A stretch of DNA of 64,000 nt from Hyphomicrobiales bacterium (GTDB taxonomy: Bacteria; Pseudomonadota; Alphaproteobacteria; Rhizobiales; Rhizobiaceae), in contig UCKU01000013.1 in NCBI GenBank assembly GCA_900473185.1, positions 124,001 to 188,000 of the forward strand, in the 5' to 3' direction. Position numbers and translations under genes: made by a program. A model generated the notes under the pieces. It saw nothing but the letters and a program-made list of their open reading frames with translations. It searched no databases and was not told the DNA's origin. Of this stretch, positions 55,103-63,629 are shown one piece after another. How positions within the stretch are numbered: the first letter of the stretch is position 1; each line of letters opens with the position of its first letter.

Positions 55103-55922
55103 TCACGCGGCCATTTTCAGTTTCTGTGCGGGCGTTATGCCGCCGATGCCCATATTGGGCCGTTCGTTGTTGTAGGTCCATAGCCACTGCGTGGCGAATT
55201 CCTGCGCCTCCTCGATGCTTTCAATGATGTACTGGTCAAAGCCATTCATGTCGGACGGTGCGGTTGTAGCGCTCGACATAGGCATTCTGTTGCGGCTTTC
55301 CGGGCTGGATGTGGCTCAAGGCAATTCCTTGCGTTGCTGCCCATTCCATCAGTTTGCCACTGACATACTCAGGTCCGTTGTCCACACGAATGGCGAATGG
55401 TCTGCCTCGCCATTCAATGATCTGGTTCAGGCTGCGGATGACGCGTTCAGCAGGCAGCGAAAAGTCCACCTCAATGCCCAGTCCCTCGCGATTGAAGTCG
55501 TCCAGGACATTCAACAGCCGGAATTGCCTGCCGTCTTCCAAACGATCCGCCATGAAATCCATTGACCAGACCAGGTTCGGCGCATCCGGCACAGTCAGAG
55601 CGTCGGGCTTGTCCCGCTTCAAACGCTTGCGTGGCTTGATCCTGAGGTTCAACTCCAGCTCACGGTAGATGCGGTATACGCGCTTGTGGTTCCAGCGATG
55701 TCCTCGGACATTCCGCAGGTAAAGGAAGCACAGGCCAAAGCCCCAGGTCTTCTTTGCCCGCGTCAGTCCGATCAGGAGATCGGCGATCTGCTCGTTCTCG
55801 TCGTTCAGCTTGGCGCTGTAACGATAGCAGGTCTCGCTGACCTCGAAGGTGCGGCAGGCAAGCGCAATGCTCACCCCGTGCAACGCCACTGCTTTCCCGG
55901 CCATCCCTTGGCCGATAGGCAA
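55103..55922 (-). pseudogene. IS3-family transposase orfB, frameshifted
   Basis: The integrase-type DDE domain is clear: HTH_21 region, WSMDFMAD (first D), RVDNGPEY (second D) and NERPNMGIGG near the end. The frame breaks near 55240: it stops after VRHEWL, while the expected continuation DQYIIESIEEAQEF lies in another frame. One extra T (CTTTGACC for CTTGACC) explains the shift. The catalytic D and D are kept, but the last acidic residue and C-terminus are out of frame. The copy is therefore probably inactive. Confidence 0.85.
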
Positions 55923-55966
55923 ATGCTCGCATTTGCCGTAAGGCTCTCGGCGTTGAGACGGCCGTG

Positions 55967-56248
55967 TTATTTTTTTCCCAAGGCTTCCTTCAGCAGTTCT
56001 GCCTGCATGCTCATCTCGGCATACATCTTCTTCAGCCGCCGGTTCTCATCCTCCAGAGCCTTCATCTGGCTGATCATCGAGGCGTCCATGCCGCCATACT
56101 TCGAACGCCACTTGTAAAAGCTAGCAGTGCTCATCCCGTGTTCCCGGCATAACTCCGGCACAGGAACGCCGCCTTCTGCCTGGCGCAGGATGGCAAGGAT
56201 TTGGGGTTCGCTGAATCTGCTCGTCTTCATCAAAATCTCCTCGATCAT
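55967..56248 (-). CDS. IS3-family transposase orfA
   Basis: A 93-residue HTH_Tnp_1/IS3 orfA protein: [18 protein letters not shown] and [21 protein letters not shown] form the helix-turn-helix, followed by the leucine-zipper tail [16 protein letters not shown]. It ends in GKK at a run of seven A (55970-55976), the usual -1 slippage site for making the OrfAB fusion. After slippage the frame continues ITRPSQRRE into orfB. Confidence 0.92.
   Translation of the reverse strand: MIEEILMKTSRFSEPQILAILRQAEGGVPVPELCREHGMSTASFYKWRSKYGGMDASMISQMKALEDENRRLKKMYAEMSMQAELLKEALGKK
55970..55976 (-). promoter_or_regulatory. Slippery A7 for programmed -1 frameshifting
   Basis: Seven A on the minus strand at the end of orfA. 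Slippage back by one base joins orfA to orfB in the way known for IS3-family elements. Confidence 0.7.
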
Positions 56249-56289
56249 AAAGCCCGAGAAAATTCTACTTTTGAAGCCCGTTAATTACC

Positions 56290-56301
56290 GGGGGGATTAC
56301 C
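56290..56301 (-). repeat. IS3 element right terminal inverted repeat
   Basis: GGGGGGATTACC on the plus strand, mirror of the repeat at 55064-55075. Confidence 0.8.
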
Positions 56302-56302
56302 T

Positions 56303-57973
56303 TCATGCATTCGATCTCTGAGGCTCGTCTTGAACATTCAACGCCCGATGAAGCATAGGGTGGATATGTATTTTTGTATCCAGGTCGATAGAGTCCGGGC
56401 TTATTACAGGAACATCCTGGAACGAATAGATATATCGCTCGCCAGATGAGGTTTTTACTCCGATAGCGCCGATTCGATACAGCTCGCTCACAAGCGTCCG
56501 GACTAAGGGTAGGCTCGCGACCTCAGCTCCGTCGCGAATATAGCGGTTGACGCCAGCTCCAATGGGGTCGTTCTCCGTGATACCTCTCTGATCAATGTTG
56601 AGAGCGAACTCATCGAGAAAGGCTTTGTCAGAGATGTCACGAGAAGTGAATCGGCCTCGCCTGTTAGCCAATAGCTTAAATGCCGTTGACAGCGAAGGAA
56701 ACGCGCTCTGCCACTCCGAAATGAGAGCTTGCATACGAATCCTGGAATACTGAGATTCCGCTTCCTTGATTATTTTCGGGGAGACCTCAGTCTTTCCCTG
56801 CGCTTTTTGAAAACACTCGTTTACGAATGAAATTACATCACGGGGTCTCTTCAACGTTCTTTCAATAATGTAATCCATCGGCTCCTTATTTCCGATCTTG
56901 TTCCTGAAAATGTCGTCGAAGGTGACGTTTTCAGACGTGTATTTTTTCTTGTAAAGTTTGTTTATTCGCCGTTGTACCAGCTCTTTGAGTTGGCTACTGG
57001 TCCAGACGACCCGTAGGAAGTAGTCGTCATATTTCTCGCGTTGAAAGCCAATATCTCTGTTGTCTTGGACAACGCGTTCGAGGACATCCTCGCGAATTGC
57101 AACAACAATCTTTAGATGTGATAGCTTATTGAACGACCTTAGGCATTCTATCAGTGCTCGAATTAAGTCGAATCGGATTGTTTCATCGACCCATTTTTCA
57201 TCGAGTTTATCAATGAGGATGTAAAACGATTTCTTATATTTCCCGTCGTCGGAGTCGTATGTTGAAAGGAGGTCCAAAACTTTATTAAGCTCTGCAAGTT
57301 GTTCAGCGTTGACGATCCGCTTTGCCCTCGCGACCAGTTCCGATTTCTTCTCGCTGCTCAAAGTGCGAGAATATCCCGCGCGTGCGTTGAATTTTTCGAT
57401 TTCTGCGGAAAGCTCGGTGCTCACTTTCGATTCGAGCTTCGCAGTTATTTCCTTGATGTTCTCATCCATTGTGATGAAAAACTTTCCTTCCCATTCGGAA
57501 AGATACTTGAGCGCTGACTGCCGCCGACCATCCGATCTAAAAAAGTCGCGAAACCAGCCAAATACTTGGCGAGAGTTCTCATCATTCTTCACCTCGTAAC
57601 GCAGGCGAATATATTCTAGGCATAGAACGTGCTTCCAGAGAGCCTGGAAGAACAGGTCTAGATCAATGTCGATGGATTGAAGGAAGCGAATGATGTTCGA
57701 ATTCGCAACATAGTCCATCGAGAGCCCGGACAGGTCTATTACGGACGAGGTATCGGCGAATTGTTTATTGATCTTTCTTATGATGGCGGTCTTGCCACCG
57801 CCAGTTCGCGCCAAGACGAACATCTTCGAGTTGGTGACGTCTCGCGTGACATCCAACGCCGGATGGTCGACAAAGCATTCAAACAGAAATTCGTCGTCTG
57901 CTTCAGCTGAGTTGTTGCCGATACTTGTGTCCGGCCGGATAACTACCGGGTTCGCCCTAATATCTCTGGTCAT
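56303..57973 (-). CDS. P-loop ATPase, Sll1717/FunZ-like
   Basis: A 556-residue protein (an in-frame GTG at 58003 would add ten residues). Near the N-terminus is the Walker A ARTGGGKTAI, followed by a helical STAND/KAP-like body with IDKLDEKW as a likely Walker B region. The layout matches the Sll1717-type P-loop ATPases seen sporadically in bacterial accessory DNA, often with DNA-repair or defence genes. Codon use is more AT-rich (many aaa, att, ttt) than its neighbours, pointing to recent transfer. It ends two bases from the IS right end. Confidence 0.75.
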   Translation of the reverse strand: MTRDIRANPVVIRPDTSIGNNSAEADDEFLFECFVDHPALDVTRDVTNSKMFVLARTGGGKTAIIRKINKQFADTSSVIDLSGLSMDYVANSNIIRFLQSIDIDLDLFFQALWKHVLCLEYIRLRYEVKNDENSRQVFGWFRDFFRSDGRRQSALKYLSEWEGKFFITMDENIKEITAKLESKVSTELSAEIEKFNARAGYSRTLSSEKKSELVARAKRIVNAEQLAELNKVLDLLSTYDSDDGKYKKSFYILIDKLDEKWVDETIRFDLIRALIECLRSFNKLSHLKIVVAIREDVLERVVQDNRDIGFQREKYDDYFLRVVWTSSQLKELVQRRINKLYKKKYTSENVTFDDIFRNKIGNKEPMDYIIERTLKRPRDVISFVNECFQKAQGKTEVSPKIIKEAESQYSRIRMQALISEWQSAFPSLSTAFKLLANRRGRFTSRDISDKAFLDEFALNIDQRGITENDPIGAGVNRYIRDGAEVASLPLVRTLVSELYRIGAIGVKTSSGERYIYSFQDVPVISPDSIDLDTKIHIHPMLHRALNVQDEPQRSNA

Positions 57974-58239
57974 CACACCACTTGTGCACTCGCCCCACTG
58001 CACGAGATAGTGGCATGGTTTTTCACATGTGTCTGCTGAGGATTGCAGACGGTGGGCTGTAGTTCACTGCTTTTACTCAAGGAGCGAGGTTTGCCAGATG
58101 CCGGAGGGATCGGAGAAGCCGCCGCTCTACGACCTCATGCCGGAGCGCCCTGGGCTGCCGTCGGCCCGCCCCTGCGTCTCGGTCGATATCTCCAGCGTTG
58201 GATGCTACCGAGAGGTGTGTAGGCCAGTGAGTGTAAGTC

Positions 58240-59376
58240 ATGAACCGATTGATCATTTTCTTGGTTATTGCGCTTGCGACGGGCACCGCGCATGCGAGCG
58301 GGCTTCCGTTTTTCCCCAACACGAACGTCCCCGACTACACCGCGAAGCTGGCTGTGCACGACACATTAGATGGGAAGGACAACTGGCGGGTCGTGCAGCA
58401 TCACAACGGCTGGACGCACGTTGAGGAGACACAAGGTGACGAGACACATATCTGGTATGGGCACTTCTTTCAGAACATTGTTTTGTCAACAGGCAAGAAA
58501 GATGGAGAGGAGATCAAGCGCTTCAATATCAGGCAAGCCGAGCCATCGTATGACTATCTCGGCATCAAGCAGGTCAAGGAAACGAACGATGTGGAGACAG
58601 TGGGCGGCGAGGAGTGTCGCTGGCGGCAAATAGTTCGAGCCCCTCCGCCAAGCCCTATTTGGATGACCTGCTTGACCAGCGACGGAATAGAGGTCGCAAC
58701 CAAGGTTCTCTTTTCCAAGGCCGAGGCGCGTCTGACCGAGATCAAGCGAGGTCCGGTCCCGGAGGCCGAAGTGTTGCCCCCAAGACAGCTTTTTGATGCA
58801 AGCACATGGCTCAAGCCGCTGCGTACCTACCCGGATCACCCTCCGAGTGCTGCCGACTTCGAGGCGAAATTGGTTGCGAGGGCGTCTGACAATCCATCGA
58901 TAGACAAGACCTCTGAGGTAAGGCTGTTGCGACATTATCCATGGTGGTTTCGTCAGCGTGACGGCAAGGACGGGTCGATCCGGGTCGATATTTGGAACGA
59001 GCTTGAGAACCAGGGAATTTCGTATTCCTCATCGAAGAGGGAGCGCAGAATTGTCGCTGGCCGCTCTTCGCTGGACCCGAAGCGTCCCTTCTCTCAATTC
59101 AGCAGCCAAACTGGAATGGAAAATCTGGGCGAGCAGGGCCAGTTTCTTGGCGAGAATTGCACATGGTATGACCTAACGCCGAATACGGCCGATGCAAGTC
59201 AGAAGCAGTGCATCACGTCCGACGGTATGCCGTTGAAGGACGACCACTGGTCCGGCTGGAGCGCAGTGGAGAGCTTCGACACGGTGGCGTTTACGCGTCG
59301 ACCTGTCGACGTTGGCGAAATGCAGCCGCCTCGCGAATACCTCGATCCCACAGCTTGGGGATTTGACTTCCGATAG
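58240..59376 (+). CDS. Secreted protein of unknown function
   Basis: A 378-residue protein with a clear signal peptide (MNRLIIFLVIALATGTAHA). The mature part has two similar halves (DDHWSGWSAVE, NWRVVQHHNGWTHVE type segments), each with a CxW and TSDG pattern, suggesting an internal duplication. No family comes to mind. It is probably periplasmic or surface exposed. Confidence 0.75.
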   Translation: MNRLIIFLVIALATGTAHASGLPFFPNTNVPDYTAKLAVHDTLDGKDNWRVVQHHNGWTHVEETQGDETHIWYGHFFQNIVLSTGKKDGEEIKRFNIRQAEPSYDYLGIKQVKETNDVETVGGEECRWRQIVRAPPPSPIWMTCLTSDGIEVATKVLFSKAEARLTEIKRGPVPEAEVLPPRQLFDASTWLKPLRTYPDHPPSAADFEAKLVARASDNPSIDKTSEVRLLRHYPWWFRQRDGKDGSIRVDIWNELENQGISYSSSKRERRIVAGRSSLDPKRPFSQFSSQTGMENLGEQGQFLGENCTWYDLTPNTADASQKQCITSDGMPLKDDHWSGWSAVESFDTVAFTRRPVDVGEMQPPREYLDPTAWGFDFR

Positions 59377-59815
59377 CGCATTGAAACGACCTGCCAGAGC
59401 CACTTTCGGTCTCCGTTGATCTGCGGTGGGAAAGATACCCCCGTTGGTCGGTTCGACACGATGTTAAAGCGGTATTTAATTGGAGCATGTGCTGGCCGCA
59501 AAATCATGGGGCGGGCCACGCTGTCAAACACAACGGGCGCTCGACCCGATTTGGGGAGCGCCCGTATGTTGCTACTGGCGGCAAAAACCGAGTGATCGGC
59601 AGGCCGTCTGCGTGAGGCGGTTGATTACCTATCAAGCCTGAGTCTAGCAACCCTAGTTTTTGCATCCCAGCTATGCTCTGCCCGCCGCGTTGCCCGTTTT
59701 CGGTCTCACATCAAGGGTGAGACTCGGTATGCGGGAGCACGTGGTGCCTTACATCAACCGTTGCGGCCGCCAGAAATGCGAAGCACACTCGCACCAGTGC
59801 AATTGAGCTTGAGCT
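59377..59815. other. Intergenic region with a strong hairpin
   Basis: No gene is seen over about 440 bases. At 59534-59564 CGGGCGCTC pairs with GAGCGCCCG around a 13-base loop, a stable hairpin without a T-run. It could be a terminator or a structured RNA element. Confidence 0.45.
59534..59564. terminator. Stable GC hairpin
   Basis: Nine-base perfect stem, 59534-59542 with 59556-59564, about 160 bases after the secreted-protein gene. Confidence 0.4.
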
Positions 59816-60100
59816 ATGTGGATACGGTTCGAAAATGATGAAGTCGATCTGATCCTCAAATCTATTCCGGAAGGGCCACTGGCTGAAAAACTGCGAAAGC
59901 CAATGGATCCAGACACTGCGGCATTCGCCGCGGCGGTGCAAACCAGCGACGATCTCGAGGTCGATCTGGACACGATCATATCTCGGGGTGACGACGACGG
60001 TGCTTTCGTTATGACCTGGACATGGGTTTCGAACGAAAGAGCAGGGCTTCCTCCTTCCAATGATGACGGCGAAGAGCTCTACAAGGATCACAGCCTTTAA
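59816..60100 (+). CDS. Hypothetical small acidic protein
   Basis: A 94-residue, acidic protein (MWIRFENDEVDLILKSIP). No motif or partner recognised. The frame has normal coding composition, but there is no strong ribosome site. Confidence 0.5.
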   Translation: MWIRFENDEVDLILKSIPEGPLAEKLRKPMDPDTAAFAAAVQTSDDLEVDLDTIISRGDDDGAFVMTWTWVSNERAGLPPSNDDGEELYKDHSL

Positions 60101-60216
60101 CGGCGAAGGTCAGGGCGGCTGTTCTACTGAGCGAAACTTGCGTTGCAGGCCGGTGGACGGGCTTTCACTTAATGAAGGGGCGTCGACCCAGCTTTCGACT
60201 CCTGGAGGCATCGACT

Positions 60217-60564
60217 TCAATTTGGCTGGAGCGTGCTAATGCAGTCCCCGTAATAGGTGAGCGTATCTTGTCCTGGAGCGCTCACTGAGACATTTGCCGG
60301 TAGTCGCAGCGAAAATGTGAAGGACTGCGTGCCGTATTCCGCCGACGTCAGGCTAGATCCAACGCTCATCGGGACTGGTTTCGATTGGCCAATCTGCAAG
60401 GTGTTGTCGGACGCTCCCATCCCGCCCCGGAAAGTCAGTATCATCTGAGGGAGCTTTTCAAATTTGCACGTCACAATAACAGGTTCGGCGGCCGAGGCGC
60501 TCGCAGTACGCAAGAAAAGGGAGGACGTGAGCAGTGCGGCGGTGAGCAACGATGTCCTGGTCAA
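60217..60564 (-). CDS. Small exported protein (TTG start)
   Basis: A 115-residue protein from a TTG at 60564 that overlaps the TGA of the upstream gene (TTGA, 60561-60564). The N-terminus is a signal peptide (LLTAALLTSSLFLRTASASAA) and the mature part is a small beta-rich domain with two cysteines (VTCKFEKLP, YGDC). The longer ATG frame beginning at 60744 overlaps the upstream gene, so the TTG start is preferred. Unknown function. Confidence 0.6.
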   Translation of the reverse strand: MTRTSLLTAALLTSSLFLRTASASAAEPVIVTCKFEKLPQMILTFRGGMGASDNTLQIGQSKPVPMSVGSSLTSAEYGTQSFTFSLRLPANVSVSAPGQDTLTYYGDCISTLQPN

Positions 60565-60914
60565 TACCTGAACTCCGGCTCCGACGACGATGCTTCCGCT
60601 TCCATGTCGATGCAACCCTTTAGGATGCTGTACGAGGAGTCGCTCGATCGCGCGACCTCGTCGCAGTAGCGCTTCGCGCTTTCTGCGATCTGGCTCCACG
60701 ACGACTTGAGCGTATCGTAGGCTTCCTGTTCCATCGAAAGGCACCCGTTGTAGATGGTGCGCGATCCGCCACTCACCTCGGATACCTTAGAACAGTAGCT
60801 TGGGGGATCGTAGCGTGGAATGGAGTCCGCGTGCGCCGCACCGTTGAAGGCAAGCACTGCGCCAAAAACGAGGCCCCACTTCATATTGTTTTCGAGCTGC
60901 AGTGACCGGCTCAT
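60561..60914 (-). CDS. Small exported cysteine-containing protein
   Basis: A 117-residue protein; ATG 60914 overlaps the stop of the YccF-like gene. An internal ATG at 60884 would start directly at a signal peptide (MKWGLVFGAVLAFNGAAHA), so either start is possible. The mature part has four cysteines (YCSKV, NGCLSM, YCDEV, KGCIDM) in two repeated pairs, probably disulphides in the periplasm. It is coupled to the following small secreted protein. Confidence 0.65.
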   Translation of the reverse strand: MSRSLQLENNMKWGLVFGAVLAFNGAAHADSIPRYDPPSYCSKVSEVSGGSRTIYNGCLSMEQEAYDTLKSSWSQIAESAKRYCDEVARSSDSSYSILKGCIDMEAEASSSEPEFRY

Positions 60915-61411
60915 TTTGCGGCCACAACGCTTGTGCCGCCACTCTTTGCACGGATCTTGTCGAACTTTTCCTGGGCGTTGTGCTCTCGAGCGATCCGCGC
61001 CATCTCGACCGATACCACCCGGCGCCCGACTGGCCAGAAGCTGAGACCGGCGAGCTTGAACGATTGAAGTCCGAACGGGATGGTGATGATGAAAATGCAG
61101 TTGATCACGCCAGCGACCAAGTGACCGACGAACAAGCCGATACCGAAGGTGCAGGCCCAGATGACATTTACGACGAAACCAATCGTTCCTGTCAGCGCCG
61201 TCACGGCAGTGACGCCTTTCCCGTCCAGCTCACGAACGTGAACGACTTCCTTGCCAAAAGGAAACGCTGACAGCTTGGCCATCTCAATAGCTCCACGCGA
61301 AAGCGGCAAGCCCACGATCGTTAACGCGAAGAGTACGGCTCCGAGTAACCACATGAGGGAAAGTACAGCGCCCCCGAAGACAAACCAGATGATATTTCCC
61401 ACGAATCGCAT
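60911..61411 (-). CDS. YccF-like inner membrane protein
   Basis: A 166-residue protein with two copies of the YccF domain pattern: GLPLSRGAIEMAKLSAFPFGKEV and IPFGLQSFKLAGLSFWPVGRRV. It has about four membrane helices. The family is found in many bacteria, but its function is unknown. It overlaps the next gene by four bases; the three genes 60217-61411 form one minus-strand operon. Confidence 0.88.
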   Translation of the reverse strand: MRFVGNIIWFVFGGAVLSLMWLLGAVLFALTIVGLPLSRGAIEMAKLSAFPFGKEVVHVRELDGKGVTAVTALTGTIGFVVNVIWACTFGIGLFVGHLVAGVINCIFIITIPFGLQSFKLAGLSFWPVGRRVVSVEMARIAREHNAQEKFDKIRAKSGGTSVVAAK

Positions 61412-61667
61412 TTGAGCCCCTCAACCAAAACACGAGTTGTAGTTGAACAATCGGCCCATGGAAGTCAATCGGAAGGCGCGAGTTCCGAAGAGGCTGGGTT
61501 GTTTCCTTCGCTCCGCAATTGATGCTGGGATCCTTTGACTATAATCCGTGAACGGAAGCTAGGTATTTTGCGAGATCCTCTGGTCCCGCTTCAATGGCGA
61601 CGATCAGGGAAGATTGACAGTGTCAGCTTTTCGAATGACCCTTTCGATAGTGCAACTGAGTTTTCAT

Positions 61668-62351
61668 ATGGGATACTTCTCGGTTGGCCTGCAAATGGCC
61701 GCAACAGTCTATATCCAGGCTGACTCCTTGACCGAGGCGCAGGGAAAGCTGGAGCAGATTCTTTCGAAATCCATCGATGCTCGGGACGGCCGTTGGTTTT
61801 CCGACGCTTCGTTCGGAACGCCCGCACTTCCTGAGATCAGCTTTGCAACGGCTATGGAAATCCGAGGACCCGCACAGGACGACACCTGTAAAACCATAAA
61901 TATCGATGACGTCGAACAATTGATGTGGTCGTCGTCCGACGCTTCGAAGTCCAAAGTGCTTCCGCGCTCATCAAGTCAGTTCCGAAGCAAGACAGGATCA
62001 TTCTATTGGGCGGATCTCGAGGTTAGGACCGTCGGGATCATGAAGTTCGAGACAGAGACCGAGGCGAAGGCTTTTCTTTCCCAGATCACAGAGGAGCGCC
62101 CCCCCGTTCACTGGGAAATGGCGGATGAATGGTTCGAATTGGACGGTTTTGAAAAGGCGGAATATCCGCTGATACTCTCGCCGAATATTGAGGTGCTCGC
62201 AGTTTCTGATGCTCTCCCACTAGAGCTACATTGGTCTATCTCAGAAGAGATGAAGGGCGGCGAGGGGCCCGGCACTGAGACAGTCGCATTGCGGATTTTC
62301 AGCGATGATCGAGTTGACAGCATCGCGGGCTTTGGAGGGCGGTTGGTGTAA
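61668..62351 (+). CDS. Hypothetical protein
   Basis: A 227-residue soluble protein from ATG 61668 (other starts at 61614 TTG and 61635 ATG are possible). The start FSVGLQMAATVYIQADSLTEAQ looks like a ferredoxin-like alpha/beta domain of a type common in rhizobial hypothetical proteins. The rest has no recognised motif. Confidence 0.6.
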   Translation: MGYFSVGLQMAATVYIQADSLTEAQGKLEQILSKSIDARDGRWFSDASFGTPALPEISFATAMEIRGPAQDDTCKTINIDDVEQLMWSSSDASKSKVLPRSSSQFRSKTGSFYWADLEVRTVGIMKFETETEAKAFLSQITEERPPVHWEMADEWFELDGFEKAEYPLILSPNIEVLAVSDALPLELHWSISEEMKGGEGPGTETVALRIFSDDRVDSIAGFGGRLV

Positions 62352-62448
62352 AACCAACCGTCTTATGCCGACTGGATGTTCCCGGTTACTCGTTGCACCT
62401 TTGTTGCGGTCTGTTCTGCAAGGGAGCCCCGACATTCCCTCGCACGGC

Positions 62449-62705
62449 TTACATTCGGTAACCTACAGGTTCGTACTCTCCGAACGGGCCGTTCAGAAGA
62501 GCTACCGCTTCAGGCGCTGTGAAGACACCTTTGCGGGTGTATCCAGTATTTTCCGTGAGGATCCGATCTCGACCAGGTTTTTCACAGCATTGGATGCTGA
62601 TTGGAACGAAACGTCGAGGGTAGTGAAGCCAAGCGTCCAACCGTCAAAATTTCCATGGCGTCTCCTTTGCGTCCGCCGGATCGAAGCCTCGAGTGCACCA
62701 GCCAA
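62449..62705 (-). pseudogene. C-terminal remnant of a Fic family protein
   Basis: Two minus-strand frames together spell the C-terminal winged helix of a Fic/DOC protein: LDVSFQSASNAVKNLVEIG in one, then ILTENTGYTRKGVFTAPEAV and LLNGPFGE in another. A single base is missing near 62563 (GGATCCTC where GGNATCCTC is expected). The catalytic FIC domain is absent. So this is a decayed fragment of an AMP-transferase-type toxin gene. Confidence 0.6.
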
Positions 62706-62716
62706 TCCGCAAACTT

Positions 62717-63094
62717 TTATCCGAATATGCCAGTTGCCAAAGCACGCTGGATCCCGCGGACGTCTGTGCCTTTCTTCAATGTTTTGCTGATCGGTGTGCT
62801 CGTTCCTGAAACCCAGACCTTAAGCTCAGTATCGAGATCGAACGTACCAGCAGTCTCCACTGAGAAACGTGTGATTGCCTTGTATGGAATCGATAGGTAG
62901 TCGACCTTACTTCCAGTGATGCCTTGGATGTCGACGAGGATCAGCCGCCACTGCGTGAAAACGAAGAAATCGCGAATCACCTTGTATGCGAGGTTCGCTT
63001 CTTCGCCGTCGATCAGAACACCATCCAGCCGCTTGCGCAGCTCGTTTGGATCGACCTTTGAGCCGTGTCCAAGCAACCCGTCAAACAATCCCAT
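62717..63094 (-). CDS. PH domain-containing protein (bPH_1 type)
   Basis: A 125-residue protein with the bacterial PH domain pattern: LRKRLDGVLIDGEEANLAYK, FFVFTQWRLILVDIQG and DYLSIPYKAITRFSVETAG. It has no membrane segment. The family is widespread, and its role is unknown. Confidence 0.88.
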   Translation of the reverse strand: MGLFDGLLGHGSKVDPNELRKRLDGVLIDGEEANLAYKVIRDFFVFTQWRLILVDIQGITGSKVDYLSIPYKAITRFSVETAGTFDLDTELKVWVSGTSTPISKTLKKGTDVRGIQRALATGIFG

Positions 63095-63222
63095 CGTCCC
63101 CAGCTCCTCCTAAATCCAATGTTTGCTTACATCAGATCTTCGGCACGGTGTCCAAAAAATATCGATGGAAACTAGAGGACGCCAAGTGTCGTCGTCCGCC
63201 CCAAGGAGACGGATGGACGTGG

Positions 63223-63296
63223 TGGTACGGCCGGGTGGTATCGAGCCACCGTTTCTGATGCCACAAATCAGCGCTCTGCCATTGAGCTACGGCCGC
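63223..63296 (-). tRNA. tRNA-His (anticodon GTG)
   Basis: Full cloverleaf on the minus strand: acceptor GCGGCCG/CGGCCGT, D-stem GCTC/GAGC, anticodon stem CTGAT/ATCAG with loop TTGTGGC, T-stem GGTGG/CCACC, encoded CCA at 63223-63225. The base before G1 is T and the discriminator is A73. It therefore lacks the usual G-1/C73 identity pair, as reported for some alphaproteobacteria. Confidence 0.92.
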
Positions 63297-63629
63297 ATTC
63301 TTTTGAAAGCCCGCTGGTTGAGCAGCGATACCCAAGGGTAGCTCATACTTGGCGGGTCGCCACGCGCTGATGGGTGATCCGGCAAGATGCAAATGGTCCG
63401 AGGTGGACAAATGCTGTAGCGAGCTTAGTTCAGTCATGCAGGACAATTTTCCTAAGATTCCGGTGCTCGGAATTTCTTACGGAGTCTTTTCCGATTTTCG
63501 ACCGGGATTTTCCGGAAAAGCTATTCCGCTCTACATAAATACCGCCTTGACGCCTCTCCATCTTTGAGAAATGCTAAGATGTCAGACCAATTTTGGGGTC
63601 GGCTGCCTTAGAAAAGAACTTGGGGAACC
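63297..63629. other. Intergenic region with GntR operator-like site
   Basis: No gene is supported. TGTCAGACCA at 63580-63589 fits the NGTNNNACN core bound by many FadR-type GntR proteins, 40 bases before the gntR start. Confidence 0.4.
63580..63589. promoter_or_regulatory. FadR-type operator-like site
   Basis: TGTCAGACCA upstream of the GntR gene, consistent with autoregulation; a short motif, so chance is possible. Confidence 0.4.

Larger units (their letters stand above)
55064..56301 (-). mobile_element. IS3-family insertion sequence (defective)
   Basis: Ends are marked by the inverted repeat GGTAATCCCCCC (55064-55075) and its complement (56290-56301), with further matching bases inside (TTAACGGG, AGTAGAA). 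The 1238 bases hold orfA and a frameshifted orfB on the minus strand. No direct target duplication is visible: GTG precedes the left end and TTC follows the right. So one flank may have been lost or rearranged after insertion. The protein type is near the IS407-like group. Confidence 0.85.
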
